A stretch of DNA of 11,349 nucleotides, taken from an uncultured Kiloniellales bacterium. GTDB taxonomy: Bacteria; Pseudomonadota; Alphaproteobacteria; Kiloniellales; JAKSDN01. The notes under the pieces are model-generated. The model did no database searches. It was not told the DNA's origin and saw only the letters and a program-made list of their open reading frames with translations. This document shows, piece by piece, positions 1 to 7,657 of this stretch. The number at the start of each line of letters is the position of its first letter. The stretch's first letter is position 1. The position numbers were made by a program, and so were the translations under genes. Where the stretch lies: positions 1 through 11,349 of the forward strand of contig CALJXB010000103.1 of NCBI GenBank assembly GCA_937974415.1. Direction: 5' to 3'.

Positions 1-2441
1 TTGAAGCGGCGCAGGGTCTTGAGGGCGCCGTCGTGGATGACCACGTCGTCGCGCAGCAGGCGCACCTTGGCGCCGCGCTTCATCAGGCCGTCGGTGACCA
101 TGCAACCGGCCACCTTGCCCGCCTTGGTGACGTTGAAAACCTCGCGGATTTCGGCGTATCCGAGGAACTTCTCCAGCCGTTGCGGGGCGAGCATGCCGCT
201 CAGGATCGCCTTAATTTCATCCACCAGGTTGTAGATGATCGAATAGTAGCGGATGTCGATGCCGTCTCGGCGCGCCAGATCGCGGGCTTGGGGATTGGCG
301 CGCACGTTGAAGCCGATGATGATGGCCTCCGTGGTGCCGGCCAGCGTGACGTCGGATTCGTTGATGCCGCCCACCGCCGCGTGGAGGATGCGCACCTTGA
401 CCTCGTCGGTGCCAAGCTTCTCCAGGCTGCCGACGATGGCTTCCAGCGAGCCATGCACGTCGGACTTCACGACGATCGGCAACTCTTTGGCCTCGCCCTC
501 CTGGATGCGGCTGAGCATCTGCTCCAGAGAGCCGCGGGCCTGGGCCGCTATGTCGCTTTCCCGCTTGGTGTGGATGCGGAACTCCGCCACCTCGCGGGCG
601 CGGGCCTCGTTCTCGGCCACGACGAACTCGTCGCCGGCGACCGGCGTTCCGGTCAGGCCCAGGACTTCGACGGGGACCGAGGGCCCGGCGCTCTCGACGT
701 TCTCGCCGCGGTCGTTCACCAACGCGCGTACGCGGCCCGACTCGCTGCCCGCGACGAAGACGTCGCCCACATTGAGGGTGCCGCGCTGGACCAGGACGGT
801 CGCAACCGAACCGCGTCCGCGCTCCACTTTGGCTTCGATGACCACGCCTTCGGCCTGGCGGTTCGGGTTGGCCTTGAGCTCGAGCAACTCCGCCTGAAGC
901 AGAATTGTCTCCTCCAGCTTTTCCAGGTTCTGCTTTTCCTTGGCCGACACGGGCACGGCGAGAATGTCGCCGCCCAAATCCTCGACCACCAAATCGTGCT
1001 GCAGCATTTCCTGCTTGACCCGCTCGGGGTCGGCCTCGGGCTTGTCGATCTTGTTGATCGCGACGATGATCGGAACCTCGGCGGCCTTGGCGTGATTGAT
1101 CGCCTCGACCGTCTGTTCCTTGATGCCATCGTCGGCGGCGACCACCAGCACGACGATGTCGGTGACATTGGCGCCGCGCAGGCGCATCTCGGTGAACGCG
1201 GCGTGGCCGGGCGTGTCGATGAAGGTGATCTTGGCGCCGCCGTGAAGCTGAACCTGATAGGCGCCGATATGCTGGGTGATGCCGCCGGCCTCGTGGGCGG
1301 CGACATCGGTCTCGCGCAAGGTATCGAGCAGCGAGGTCTTGCCGTGGTCGACGTGCCCCATGATGGTGACCACTGGCGGCCGCGGGGCCATTTCGGTATC
1401 CACGTCTGGAGCGCCTTTCAGCCCGAGTTCGATATCTGCCGCCGAAACGCGCTTGATCCGGTGGCCAAATTCCTCCACCAGGAGCTCCGCGGTGTCGGCG
1501 TCGATCGCCTGATTGATCGTCGCCATGACCCCCATTTTCATCAGCGCCTTGATCACCTCGCCGCCGCGTTCGGCCATGCGGTTGGCCAGTTCCTGGACGG
1601 TGATCGCCTCGGGCACGACGACCTCGCGGATCACCCGCTGCGGCGGCTGGTGTGCCTGCTTTTCCTGTAGCGCCCGCAAGCGCTCGCGCTGGCGGCGGAC
1701 GGAGGCCAGGGAGCGCACCCGTTCCCGCTCGTCGCCTTCAAGGGCCTGGGCGATGGTCAGCTTGCCACGCCGGCGGCGAGGTTCGCCGCGCCGTGCGGCA
1801 GGCCGGGGCGTGCCGGGTTTGCGCCGGGACTTGGCGGCTTCGCTCTCTTCGTCGGGCGCGGCCGCACGTTGGCCCGGCCTTGCCGGCTCGGGCATCGTCA
1901 CCGGGGGCTCCGCGGCAGGCTCGGCCGCATCCGCCGCTTTCGGCGCTTCGGGTATTCCCTCGGCGGACCGTTGATCTTTTTCCTCGCTGCGTCGGCGCGC
2001 CTCTTCTTCCGCCTCGGCCGTCCGGCGGACCTCTTCCTCGGCGCGGCGTTCCGCCTCCAGCTCTTCTTCCTTCTTGCGCTCTTCTTCTTCCTGCTGGGCG
2101 GTCTTCAGGGCTTGCAGGCGCGCCGCGCGTTCCGCGTCGGTCAGATTGGCCGCCCGCTCCGGGTCCAGTTCGGAGAGCTGTGCCGCCGCCAGATCGGCAG
2201 CCGACGCGACGGTCGGAACATCGGACTCGGCTTCGACCGTCACTTCGGTCATGCGCCCGCCCTCGCCGGGGGCGAAGGTGCGCTTGCGCTTCACCTCCAC
2301 CGTCACCGCCTTAGAACGGCCGTGGCTGAAACTCTGGCGGACCTGGCCGGTCTCGACGGTCTTTCTGAGTTCGAGCCGACCCGGCCGGTTGAGTTTCAAC
2401 GGCTTTTTCTTGTCGTCTTTGCTGGTCGTCGTTTCGCTCAT
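1..2441 (-). CDS. infB: Translation initiation factor IF-2 (3' end off the window)
   Basis: IF-2 is the GTPase that brings initiator fMet-tRNA to the 30S subunit and promotes 50S joining. The frame opens at ATG 2441 (protein begins [10 protein letters not shown]) and stays open to the left edge, showing 813 codons. About 40 C-terminal residues are probably missing, because the visible end (KTLRRF) matches the family's last segment. Residues 1 to about 275 are a variable, highly charged region with a Glu/Arg/Lys-rich stretch likely to be coiled coil. An IF2_N domain follows (about 275-330, starting near [10 protein letters not shown]). The G domain has G1 GHVDHGKT at 362-369, then DTPGH, NKID and SAK. 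The elongation-factor-like and C-terminal domains follow. The ylxR stop lies 18 nt upstream, in the same frame. The only good Shine-Dalgarno match (AAGGA) overlaps that stop and sits unusually far from the ATG, about 15 nt. Last gene seen in the rimP operon. Identity is certain. Confidence 0.97.
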   Translation of the reverse strand, partial: MSETTTSKDDKKKPLKLNRPGRLELRKTVETGQVRQSFSHGRSKAVTVEVKRKRTFAPGEGGRMTEVTVEAESDVPTVASAADLAAAQLSELDPERAANLTDAERAARLQALKTAQQEEEERKKEEELEAERRAEEEVRRTAEAEEEARRRSEEKDQRSAEGIPEAPKAADAAEPAAEPPVTMPEPARPGQRAAAPDEESEAAKSRRKPGTPRPAARRGEPRRRRGKLTIAQALEGDERERVRSLASVRRQRERLRALQEKQAHQPPQRVIREVVVPEAITVQELANRMAERGGEVIKALMKMGVMATINQAIDADTAELLVEEFGHRIKRVSAADIELGLKGAPDVDTEMAPRPPVVTIMGHVDHGKTSLLDTLRETDVAAHEAGGITQHIGAYQVQLHGGAKITFIDTPGHAAFTEMRLRGANVTDIVVLVVAADDGIKEQTVEAINHAKAAEVPIIVAINKIDKPEADPERVKQEMLQHDLVVEDLGGDILAVPVSAKEKQNLEKLEETILLQAELLELKANPNRQAEGVVIEAKVERGRGSVATVLVQRGTLNVGDVFVAGSESGRVRALVNDRGENVESAGPSVPVEVLGLTGTPVAGDEFVVAENEARAREVAEFRIHTKRESDIAAQARGSLEQMLSRIQEGEAKELPIVVKSDVHGSLEAIVGSLEKLGTDEVKVRILHAAVGGINESDVTLAGTTEAIIIGFNVRANPQARDLARRDGIDIRYYSIIYNLVDEIKAILSGMLAPQRLEKFLGYAEIREVFNVTKAGKVAGCMVTDGLMKRGAKVRLLRDDVVIHDGALKTLRRF

Positions 2442-2459
2442 CAAGTCAAACTCGATTCC

Positions 2460-3092
2460 TTAAGACACGCTCGCGCGCCGATCAACCAGTCCGTCCAGCC
2501 TGCGTGCCTCCGCCATGAGGCGTTCAGCCAATCCACCCGGCAGCACCACCAGATGGACCGCATTGTCGCGCCCCAGCGCCCGCCCGAGCTCCGCAGCCGT
2601 AAAGAGACAGACGACGGGCACGGCCGACAGCCGGGCCTTGGCCAAGCCAACGATCTTCCGCCGCCCGTCCTCGGCCCCGTCCACGGCATGAACCAACAAC
2701 TCCGCCTCGCCAGCGGCAAGCCGGTCCTTGACCTTCTGAAAACCGGCAGCCACCTGGCCGGCCCGATTGGCAAGCCCAAGGAGCTCCAGAAAACGCCGGC
2801 GCAACGCGCGCTCCGTCCGCTCCGGCAAATCCTCCGGCAACCGCACGGCCGCCTTTGCCGCCTTGGCGAACAGGTTTCGCGCGCAGGCTTTCTCTAACAT
2901 ATCCCGGCGCGGAGACAACCACAAACCCCGTCCTGGCAGGCGCCCGGCCGGATCGGGCACGAGGCCGCCGCCAGGGTCCACGACAAAACGCAGCAGGTCA
3001 TTCTTGTCGCGCACCTCACCGCTGGCGATGCAGCGGCGCCGCGGGCCGCGGCTGGCCTGGTCGGCCGGCAGGTGCGAATGGGCTTGGTGCAT
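2460..3092 (-). CDS. ylxR: YlxR (DUF448) RNA-binding protein fused to an L7Ae-like domain
   Basis: This 210-residue protein joins two small nucleic-acid-binding modules. Residues about 15-85 are a YlxR/DUF448 domain, seen in the RRRCIASGE start (18-26) and the conserved GRGLWL turn (54-59). Residues about 100-195 resemble the L7Ae/L30e/YlxQ family, with the typical LLGLANRAGQVAAGF opening (104-118). In Bacillus-type genomes ylxR and ylxQ are separate genes between nusA and infB. Here one chain holds both, an arrangement known in alphaproteobacteria. The gene starts at ATG 3092, 12 nt after the nusA stop, with GAAGGG just before the start, and ends 18 nt before infB. That context supports a role in RNA binding linked to transcription, RNase P or the ribosome, but no specific reaction can be read from the sequence. 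Confidence 0.92.
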   Translation of the reverse strand: MHQAHSHLPADQASRGPRRRCIASGEVRDKNDLLRFVVDPGGGLVPDPAGRLPGRGLWLSPRRDMLEKACARNLFAKAAKAAVRLPEDLPERTERALRRRFLELLGLANRAGQVAAGFQKVKDRLAAGEAELLVHAVDGAEDGRRKIVGLAKARLSAVPVVCLFTAAELGRALGRDNAVHLVVLPGGLAERLMAEARRLDGLVDRRASVS

Positions 3093-3104
3093 GACCCTTC
3101 GATC

Positions 3105-4775
3105 TCAAATCTCTGCCGGGCCGGACTTCTCGGCCTCGACGGGCTCCGGCGCCGGTTCCGGAGCGGCCTCTGGGGCCGCCGGACCCGCGGTTTCCTCCGG
3201 CTCGTCGGCCGGCTCTTCAGCTTGCTCCCCATCTTCCGGAGCCGCTTCGCTCCCGCCTTCATCCTCGCCCTCGAACCAATGGGCCCGCGCCGCCATGATG
3301 ATCTTGTCGGCGAGCTCGGGCTGGGGTGCGCCCTCGCCGAGCAGTTCGATGAGCTCGTCGCTGGCGAGATCGCCCAGATCGTCCAAGGTCTTGATGCCGT
3401 TCTGGCCGAACTGGACCAGCATGCTCGGCGAGATGCCTTCGAGCGTCGCCAGGTCGTCGGACACACCGAGCCCGCGGCGCTCCTCTTCGAAGCGGCGGTC
3501 CTGCTCCTCCAGGAACGTGCGGCCTCTGGCGCGCAGCTCCTCGGCGACGTCCTCGTCGAAGCCTTCGATCTCGGCGAGTTCCTCGATCGGCACGAAGGCC
3601 ACCTGTTCCAGGGAGGTGAAGCCTTCGGCCACGAGCAGATGGGCGATGACATCGTCCACGTCGAGGGCTTCGATAAACATCTGGGAGCGGGAGCGCATCT
3701 CCTCCTGGCGGCGGCGCGATTCCTCGTCCTCGGTCAGGATGTCGATTTCCCAGCCCGAAAGCTGCGAGGCCAGGCGCACGTTTTGCCCGCGACGGCCGAT
3801 GGCGAGCGACAGTTGATCGTCCGGCACGACGACCTCGATGCGGCCTTGGTCCTCGTCGATCACTACTTTGGTGACTTCCGCTGGCGCCAAGGCGTTGACT
3901 ACGAAAGTCGCGGTATCCGGCGACCAGGGAATGATGTCGATCTTCTCGCCCTGCAGTTCGCTGACCACCGCCTGAACACGGCTGCCGCGCATGCCGACGC
4001 AGGCGCCGACGGGATCGATCGAGGAATCATGGGAAATCACCGCGATTTTGGCGCGGCTGCCCGGATCGCGGGCGACCGACTTGATCTCGATGATGCCGTC
4101 GTAGATCTCGGGCACCTCCTGGGCGAACAGCATGGCCATGAACTGTGGGTGGGTGCGCGACAGAAAGATCTGCGGCCCGCGCAGCTCCTCGCGCACATCG
4201 AAGATATAGGAACGCACCCGGTCGCCGGTCCTGAGCGCCTCGCGCGGCAGGCTTTCGTCCCGGCGCATCAGGCCCTCGGCCCGGCCGCGGTCGACCGTGA
4301 CGTTGCCGAACTCGTTGCGCTTGACGATGCCGTTGACGATTTCGCCGGCGCGGTCCTTGAACTCCTCGTACTGGCGCTGACGCTCGGCTTCGCGGACCTT
4401 CTGGACGATCACCTGCTTGGCGGTCTGGGCGGCGATGCGCCCGAGGTCGATGGGCGGGAGGTCCTCGATCAGGAATTCGCCCACGCCGAGGCCGGACTCG
4501 CGCGCCGCGGCCTCCTCCACGGTCATCTGGGTGAACTCGTTCTCGATCTCCTCGACCACCTCGCGGAACCGGCGCAAGTAAATTTCGCCGGTGCGCCGGT
4601 CGATTTCCGCCCGGATATCGTGCTCGTGGCCGTACTTGGCGCGGCCAGCCTTGCCGATCGCCTGCTCCATGGCCTCGAGAACCTCTTCGCGCTCGATGCT
4701 TTTCTCCCGCGCCACGGCATCCGCGACTTGAAGAAGCTCCGTTCTCGAAAGCGCCGTCGTTTCCATCATTCCCAT
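3105..4775 (-). CDS. nusA: Transcription termination/antitermination factor NusA
   Basis: NusA binds RNA polymerase near the RNA exit channel and modulates pausing, termination and antitermination. The 556-residue frame has the full proteobacterial layout: RNAP-binding N-terminal domain (about 1-135), S1 (about 140-205), KH1 with GMRG at 261-264, KH2 with GRRG at 327-330, and two helix-hairpin-helix acidic repeats (about 370-425 and 440-500). The last 55 residues (501-556) are a low-complexity tail rich in Glu, Ala and Pro. The start is ambiguous: ATG occurs at 4775, 4769 and 4766, none with a strong Shine-Dalgarno. Alphaproteobacterial homologues commonly begin MET..., which would favour 4766. 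The longest form is listed. It lies 10 nt after the rimP stop and 12 nt before ylxR, so it is surely co-transcribed with both. Confidence 0.97.
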   Translation of the reverse strand: MGMMETTALSRTELLQVADAVAREKSIEREEVLEAMEQAIGKAGRAKYGHEHDIRAEIDRRTGEIYLRRFREVVEEIENEFTQMTVEEAAARESGLGVGEFLIEDLPPIDLGRIAAQTAKQVIVQKVREAERQRQYEEFKDRAGEIVNGIVKRNEFGNVTVDRGRAEGLMRRDESLPREALRTGDRVRSYIFDVREELRGPQIFLSRTHPQFMAMLFAQEVPEIYDGIIEIKSVARDPGSRAKIAVISHDSSIDPVGACVGMRGSRVQAVVSELQGEKIDIIPWSPDTATFVVNALAPAEVTKVVIDEDQGRIEVVVPDDQLSLAIGRRGQNVRLASQLSGWEIDILTEDEESRRRQEEMRSRSQMFIEALDVDDVIAHLLVAEGFTSLEQVAFVPIEELAEIEGFDEDVAEELRARGRTFLEEQDRRFEEERRGLGVSDDLATLEGISPSMLVQFGQNGIKTLDDLGDLASDELIELLGEGAPQPELADKIIMAARAHWFEGEDEGGSEAAPEDGEQAEEPADEPEETAGPAAPEAAPEPAPEPVEAEKSGPAEI

Positions 4776-4785
4776 CCAAAGCGTC

Positions 4786-5304
4786 TCATGTCATGTGCGG
4801 CTGGTCTTGACTCGCCGCGATCAGGTCATCGGTCAGGACCAGTTTGGCTTTTTGGATATCGTCGAAGGACAGTTCGACTTGCTCTTGTTCCGTTTCCAGA
4901 CGGATCCTGTCCTGTTCCACGCCCATGAGGCGGCCGCGAAAGCGCCGCCTGCCCTCCACCGGGACGCGCAGCTCAACTCGCGCCTCGAAGCCGGCGAAGC
5001 GCTCGAAATCCTGAAGTCGGGTCAGCGGCCGGTCGATGCCCGGCGAGCTGACTTCCAACACATAGGAACCCGAGACCGGATCCTCAACGTCCAGAACGGC
5101 GCTCACCAGGCGGCTGGCCAGCGCGCAATCGTCCACGCTGACGGCGCGGCCGTCCTGGCGCTCGACCATGATCTGGAGCTTGGGGCGGCGGTCGCCGGAA
5201 AAGAGTACGCGCACGATGTCGAAACCTTCGGCCTGCAAGGACGGCGCCACCAAACTCTCGATCGTTTCGGCCCGGCCTTCGCTGGTCAGAGCTGGCACCC
5301 TCAT
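4786..5304 (-). CDS. rimP: Ribosome maturation factor RimP
   Basis: RimP helps mature the 30S subunit, acting early in assembly of the S12 region. The 172-residue protein has the two-domain family layout: an alpha/beta N-terminal domain with the signature YVLEVSSPGIDRPLT (81-95), and a small C-terminal beta barrel (about 100-165). It is the first gene of rimP-nusA-ylxR-infB. The listed start is ATG 5304, but the best Shine-Dalgarno (GGGAG) abuts that ATG with no spacing. A GTG two codons later (5298) sits 6 nt from the same GGGAG and is the mechanically better start; the protein would then begin MPALTSEG. The preceding leader carries a promoter candidate and an intrinsic terminator, so expression may be set by read-through. 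Confidence 0.96.
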   Translation of the reverse strand: MRVPALTSEGRAETIESLVAPSLQAEGFDIVRVLFSGDRRPKLQIMVERQDGRAVSVDDCALASRLVSAVLDVEDPVSGSYVLEVSSPGIDRPLTRLQDFERFAGFEARVELRVPVEGRRRFRGRLMGVEQDRIRLETEQEQVELSFDDIQKAKLVLTDDLIAASQDQPHMT

Positions 5305-5357
5305 CTCCCGATCGGAAGTCTCGCCCTGAAGGCGTCTTCCGCCCTGCCAGACGGTAC

Positions 5358-5381
5358 AAAAAAAGTGGGCCGCTGGCCCAC
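5358..5381 (-). terminator. Intrinsic terminator upstream of rimP
   Basis: On the minus strand the stem GTGGGCC/GGCCCAC closes a 3-nt AGC loop and is followed directly by seven T. Counting a G-U pair, the stem can extend by three more pairs into the T tract. This is the only hairpin in the window followed by a long U-tract. It sits 53 nt before the rimP ATG and 132 nt after the trmB stop, so it ends the metK-trmB transcript, attenuates the rimP transcript, or both. Confidence 0.85.
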
Positions 5382-5395
5382 CTTGAGAGGAGCCT

Positions 5396-5423
5396 GATGC
5401 GTTACTCCGAGAAGTAATGCATC
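5396..5423 (-). other. Leader hairpin with embedded 9-codon mini-ORF
   Basis: On the minus strand GATGC-A-TTACT pairs with AGTAA-C-GCATC around a 6-nt loop: ten base pairs with one A-C mismatch. A short frame, ATG 5431 to TAA 5402, encodes MGVMHYFSE and ends inside the 3' arm, 21 nt before the terminator stem. No Shine-Dalgarno precedes its ATG. If the upstream promoter candidate is right, the message would begin only about 5 nt before the ATG. The hairpin is clear from the sequence; translation of the mini-ORF is speculation. Confidence 0.45.
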
Positions 5424-5442
5424 ACACCCATAAGGATCGCGC

Positions 5443-5471
5443 ACTCTACGCTCAAGCCCTATGGCCCGCAA
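5443..5471 (-). promoter_or_regulatory. Candidate promoter for the rimP operon
   Basis: On the minus strand TTGCGG (5466-5471) and TAGAGT (5443-5448) are separated by 17 nt, and the -35 is preceded by C, as in the CTTG start of many alphaproteobacterial housekeeping promoters. An overlapping alternative is TTGAGC (5450-5455) with TATGGG (5427-5432), also 17 nt apart. Both are imperfect matches. Either would start transcription ahead of the leader hairpin and terminator. Confidence 0.35.
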
Positions 5472-5512
5472 GGCTTTTCCGCCTCGGTCAGGGCTCCGCC
5501 CGAGGCCCGCCG

Positions 5513-6265
5513 TCAGGCGCCCGAGGCCCGGTTTCCGGCCTGCCGCCGAAAGCGCAGAAAGACGGGGCGGCGGCCCTCGGCGATCGCCTTCTGCTCGTAG
5601 CGGGTAGGCGGCCAATCGGCCGGCCGCGCGCGCCAATCGCCGGGCGCCTCGGCCAACCAGCAAAACGACGGATGAGCCGTCGCGTGCGCCAAGATCCAGC
5701 TTTGATAGGACCGATCGTCGGTGGCGATGCGCAACTCCGCGCCATCGCTCATGAGCGCGGCCAGGCGCGTCAAGGTCTCGCGCTGCACGATGCGCCGCTT
5801 GTGATGGCGCGCTTTGGGCCAAGGGTCGGGAAACAGGATGAACACGCGCGCCAAACCGTTTGCCGGCAGGACGTCCAAGAGCGCCCGTGCGTCGCCCTTG
5901 AGAATGCGGACGTTGTCGAGCCCGTGCACGTCGACCTGCCGCAGGAGCGCGGCGACGCCATTCACGAAGTACTCGGCGCCGAGGATCCCGATGTCCGGGT
6001 GGCGCGCCGCCTGCCACGCCAGGTGCTCGCCGCTGCCAAATCCGATCTCCAGCCACAAGGCTCGCGGCGGCCGCGCGAACAGCGCAGTCGGATCGAGGGT
6101 CTCCCCCGGCGGCGGCAGGTCAATGCGCAGTTTTGGCAGCAGCTCCTGCAGCAGGCGGCGGCGACCGGCCCGCAAAGGTCGGCCGTGACGCCGGCCATGC
6201 AGATTTCGCCGGGCCGAGCCTCCCGGCCCGTACGTTCGCTTGGAGGTGTCGTCTTCGCCGGTCAT
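5513..6265 (-). CDS. trmB: tRNA (guanine-N7-)-methyltransferase TrmB
   Basis: TrmB methylates N7 of guanosine 46 in the variable loop of tRNAs, using S-adenosylmethionine. The 250-residue product has the family's basic N-terminal motif (HGRRHGRPLRAG, 23-34), the SAM-binding loop EIGFGSGEH (73-81), GAEYFVNG (97-104), the family signature FPDPWPKARHHKRR (145-158) and the C-terminal PTRYEQKA (220-227), where T-R-Y-E is conserved. The frame is open further upstream to an ATG at 6349, but that would overlap metK by 65 nt with non-homologous sequence. I therefore chose ATG 6265, 19 nt after the metK stop. No good Shine-Dalgarno is seen there. It follows metK, whose product supplies its cofactor, and probably shares its transcript. 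Confidence 0.95.
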   Translation of the reverse strand: MTGEDDTSKRTYGPGGSARRNLHGRRHGRPLRAGRRRLLQELLPKLRIDLPPPGETLDPTALFARPPRALWLEIGFGSGEHLAWQAARHPDIGILGAEYFVNGVAALLRQVDVHGLDNVRILKGDARALLDVLPANGLARVFILFPDPWPKARHHKRRIVQRETLTRLAALMSDGAELRIATDDRSYQSWILAHATAHPSFCWLAEAPGDWRARPADWPPTRYEQKAIAEGRRPVFLRFRRQAGNRASGA

Positions 6266-6284
6266 GGCCGGCCGCTTGGAAGGA

Positions 6285-7457
6285 TCAGGCGTTGAAGGCC
6301 GAGCGCAATTGATCGACCAGGTCCAGCCGCTCCCACGAGAATCCGCCATCGGCCTCCGGCGGCCGGCCGAAATGCCCGTAGGCGGCCGTACGTGCGAAGA
6401 TGGGCTTGCTGAGGCCGAGGTACTCGCGAATGCCGCGCGGCGACAAGTCGACGAGCTCGGACAAGGTCGCGGACAAGCGCTCTTCGCTCACCTGTCCCGT
6501 CTCGTGGGTGTTGACATAGACCGAGAGGGGCTTGGAGACGCCGATGGCATAGGACAACTGCAGGGTACAACGCGACGCCAGCCCGGCGGCGACCACGTTC
6601 TTCGCGAGGTGGCGCGCGGCATAGGCCGCCGAGCGGTCGACCTTGGTCGGGTCCTTGCCGGAAAAGGCGCCGCCGCCGTGGGGGGCCGCGCCGCCATAGG
6701 TGTCGACGATGATCTTTCGTCCGGTGAGCCCGCAGTCGCCGTCCGGGCCGCCGATTACGAAGCGGCCGGTCGGATTGACGTAGAACTCCGCCTCGTCGCA
6801 CATCCAACCTTCCGGCAGGACGTTTTCCACGTGAGGGCGCACGATGGCCCGGACCTCGTCCTGGTCGAGCGCGGCGTCGTGCTGGGTCGAGACCACCACC
6901 GAGGTGGAACGCAGGGGCCGGTCGTCCTCGTACTCGAGGGTGACCTGGCTCTTGGCATCGGGCCCGAGGCCGGGCTCGGCGCCGGAATGGCGCGCTTCGG
7001 CCAAGGACTTCAGGATGTTATGGGCCAGGTAGATCGGCGCGGGCATGAGCTGGTCTGTTTCCGAGCAGGCATAGCCGAACATGATGCCCTGATCGCCGGC
7101 GCCCTCGTCCTTGTTGCCGGCCGCATCGACGCCTTGGGCGATATCGGCCGATTGCTCGTGAATGTGGTTGTTTATTTCGGCGGTCCGCCAGTGGAACCCG
7201 TCCTGCTCGTAGCCGATATCCTTGACCGCGTGACGGGCCACGTCCTCGATCATGTCGGGAGTCACTCCCTTGGGGCCGCGCACCTCGCCGGCGAGGACGA
7301 TCCGGTTGGTCGTCGCCAGGGTCTCGACGGCGACCCGCGACGAGGGATCGTGAGTGAGGAAAGCATCCAGCACCGCATCGGAAATGCGATCGCAAACCTT
7401 GTCAGGATGCCCTTCGGCAACGGATTCGCTCGTGAAGAGGTACTTGCCCTTTCTCAC
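6285..7457 (-). CDS. metK: S-adenosylmethionine synthetase (methionine adenosyltransferase)
   Basis: MetK makes S-adenosylmethionine from methionine and ATP in the cytoplasm. The 390-residue length is normal for the bacterial enzyme. Diagnostic segments are all present: GHPDK (16-20, catalytic His), the hexapeptide signature GAGDQG (119-124, followed by IMFGYA), and the glycine-rich P-loop-like [19 protein letters not shown] (261-279). The start is GTG at 7457: GGGAG at 7464-7468 lies 6 nt upstream, and the protein begins [13 protein letters not shown] as in the family. It is preceded by a long structured leader and a promoter candidate, and followed after 19 nt by trmB. No defect seen. Confidence 0.98.
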   Translation of the reverse strand: MRKGKYLFTSESVAEGHPDKVCDRISDAVLDAFLTHDPSSRVAVETLATTNRIVLAGEVRGPKGVTPDMIEDVARHAVKDIGYEQDGFHWRTAEINNHIHEQSADIAQGVDAAGNKDEGAGDQGIMFGYACSETDQLMPAPIYLAHNILKSLAEARHSGAEPGLGPDAKSQVTLEYEDDRPLRSTSVVVSTQHDAALDQDEVRAIVRPHVENVLPEGWMCDEAEFYVNPTGRFVIGGPDGDCGLTGRKIIVDTYGGAAPHGGGAFSGKDPTKVDRSAAYAARHLAKNVVAAGLASRCTLQLSYAIGVSKPLSVYVNTHETGQVSEERLSATLSELVDLSPRGIREYLGLSKPIFARTAAYGHFGRPPEADGGFSWERLDLVDQLRSAFNA

Positions 7458-7613
7458 CGCTCACTCCCATTCAAATCGTGTTTGGTCCCCTGTGGCGCCG
7501 CGGCCGCCAGGAACGGCAGGCTCAGCTAAGGAAAACCCTTGAGGCGTGCCGAGACGCGAGCCCCTCGCGCGAGTTGGGCGATCCCGCTGCGCCCCACGGC
7601 GCCCCGGGACGTT
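7458..7613 (-). promoter_or_regulatory. Hairpin-rich metK 5' leader, class not recognised
   Basis: About 150 nt lie between the predicted transcription start (near 7607) and the metK GTG. On the minus strand I see four local hairpins. H1 (7582-7609) is TCCCG-GG-GCGCC, loop GTGG, GGCGC-AG-CGGGA; its outer arm may fall at the very start of the RNA. H2 (7555-7569) is CGCGAG, loop GGG, CTCGCG. H3 (7515-7550) pairs GGCA, CTC and AAGG with CCTT, GAG and TGCC around a GTTTT loop. H4 (7493-7509) is TGGCG/CGCCA. I could not match it to the SAM-I, SAM-II, SAM/SAH or SAH riboswitch cores, and no U-tract follows any hairpin. In such GC-rich DNA hairpins arise easily, so function is unproven. Confidence 0.35.
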
Positions 7614-7641
7614 CTTGTAGCCTGAGGGCGGCCCGCGTCAA
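7614..7641 (-). promoter_or_regulatory. Candidate sigma-70-type promoter of metK
   Basis: On the minus strand the -35 TTGACG (7636-7641, in context CTTGAC) and the -10 TACAAG (7614-7619) are 16 nt apart. This fits the alphaproteobacterial housekeeping pattern well, and it is the best promoter match in the window. Transcription would start near 7607, downstream of the long hairpin and about 150 nt before the metK start codon. Confidence 0.6.
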
Positions 7642-7657
7642 GCCGAATCGGGCCAAT

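Larger units (their letters stand above)
5305..5512 (-). promoter_or_regulatory. rimP operon leader (trmB-rimP spacer), attenuator-like
   Basis: This 208-nt spacer on the transcribed strand holds, in order: a hairpin just after trmB (stem GCCTCGG/CCGAGGC at 5500-5506 and 5481-5487, without a U-tract); two overlapping promoter candidates; a 28-nt hairpin containing a mini-ORF (5396-5423); an intrinsic terminator (5358-5381); and about 50 nt leading to the rimP ribosome binding site. The order promoter, hairpin, terminator, gene is what a transcription attenuator looks like. Terminators ahead of rimP-nusA-infB have been predicted in other proteobacteria (the Rfam rimP leader), but I could not test whether this belongs to that family. 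The simpler reading is that the terminator ends the metK-trmB transcript and that the rimP promoter lies elsewhere. Confidence 0.5.

Noticed and set aside
33..1670. Long plus-strand open frame of 545 codons opposite infB
   Set aside because: It is the antisense of a clearly recognisable IF-2 sequence; its composition (rich in His, Asp, Leu, Gly) is typical of shadow frames in GC-rich DNA, and no domain is seen.
3072..4928. Plus-strand open frame of 618 codons opposite nusA and the rimP end
   Set aside because: Antisense shadow of NusA with all its motifs on the other strand; no ribosome binding site or domain.
5385..5417. Plus-strand mini-ORF MRYSEK with a good GAGAGGAG site 4 nt before its ATG
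   Set aside because: It arises from the same hairpin as the minus-strand mini-ORF, no plus-strand gene or promoter is nearby, and the site is probably coincidental; kept only as a caution on strand.
5305..5512. tRNA gene before rimP, as metY in E. coli
   Set aside because: No cloverleaf, T-loop (GTTCRA) or CCA-like end is visible in the spacer.
6266..6349. N-terminal extension of TrmB to the first in-frame ATG
   Set aside because: The extra 28 residues overlap the metK 3' end and do not resemble the family; the Met at 6265 gives a normal length.
6240..7529. Plus-strand open frame of 429 codons opposite metK
   Set aside because: Antisense shadow of MetK, whose signatures are complete on the minus strand.
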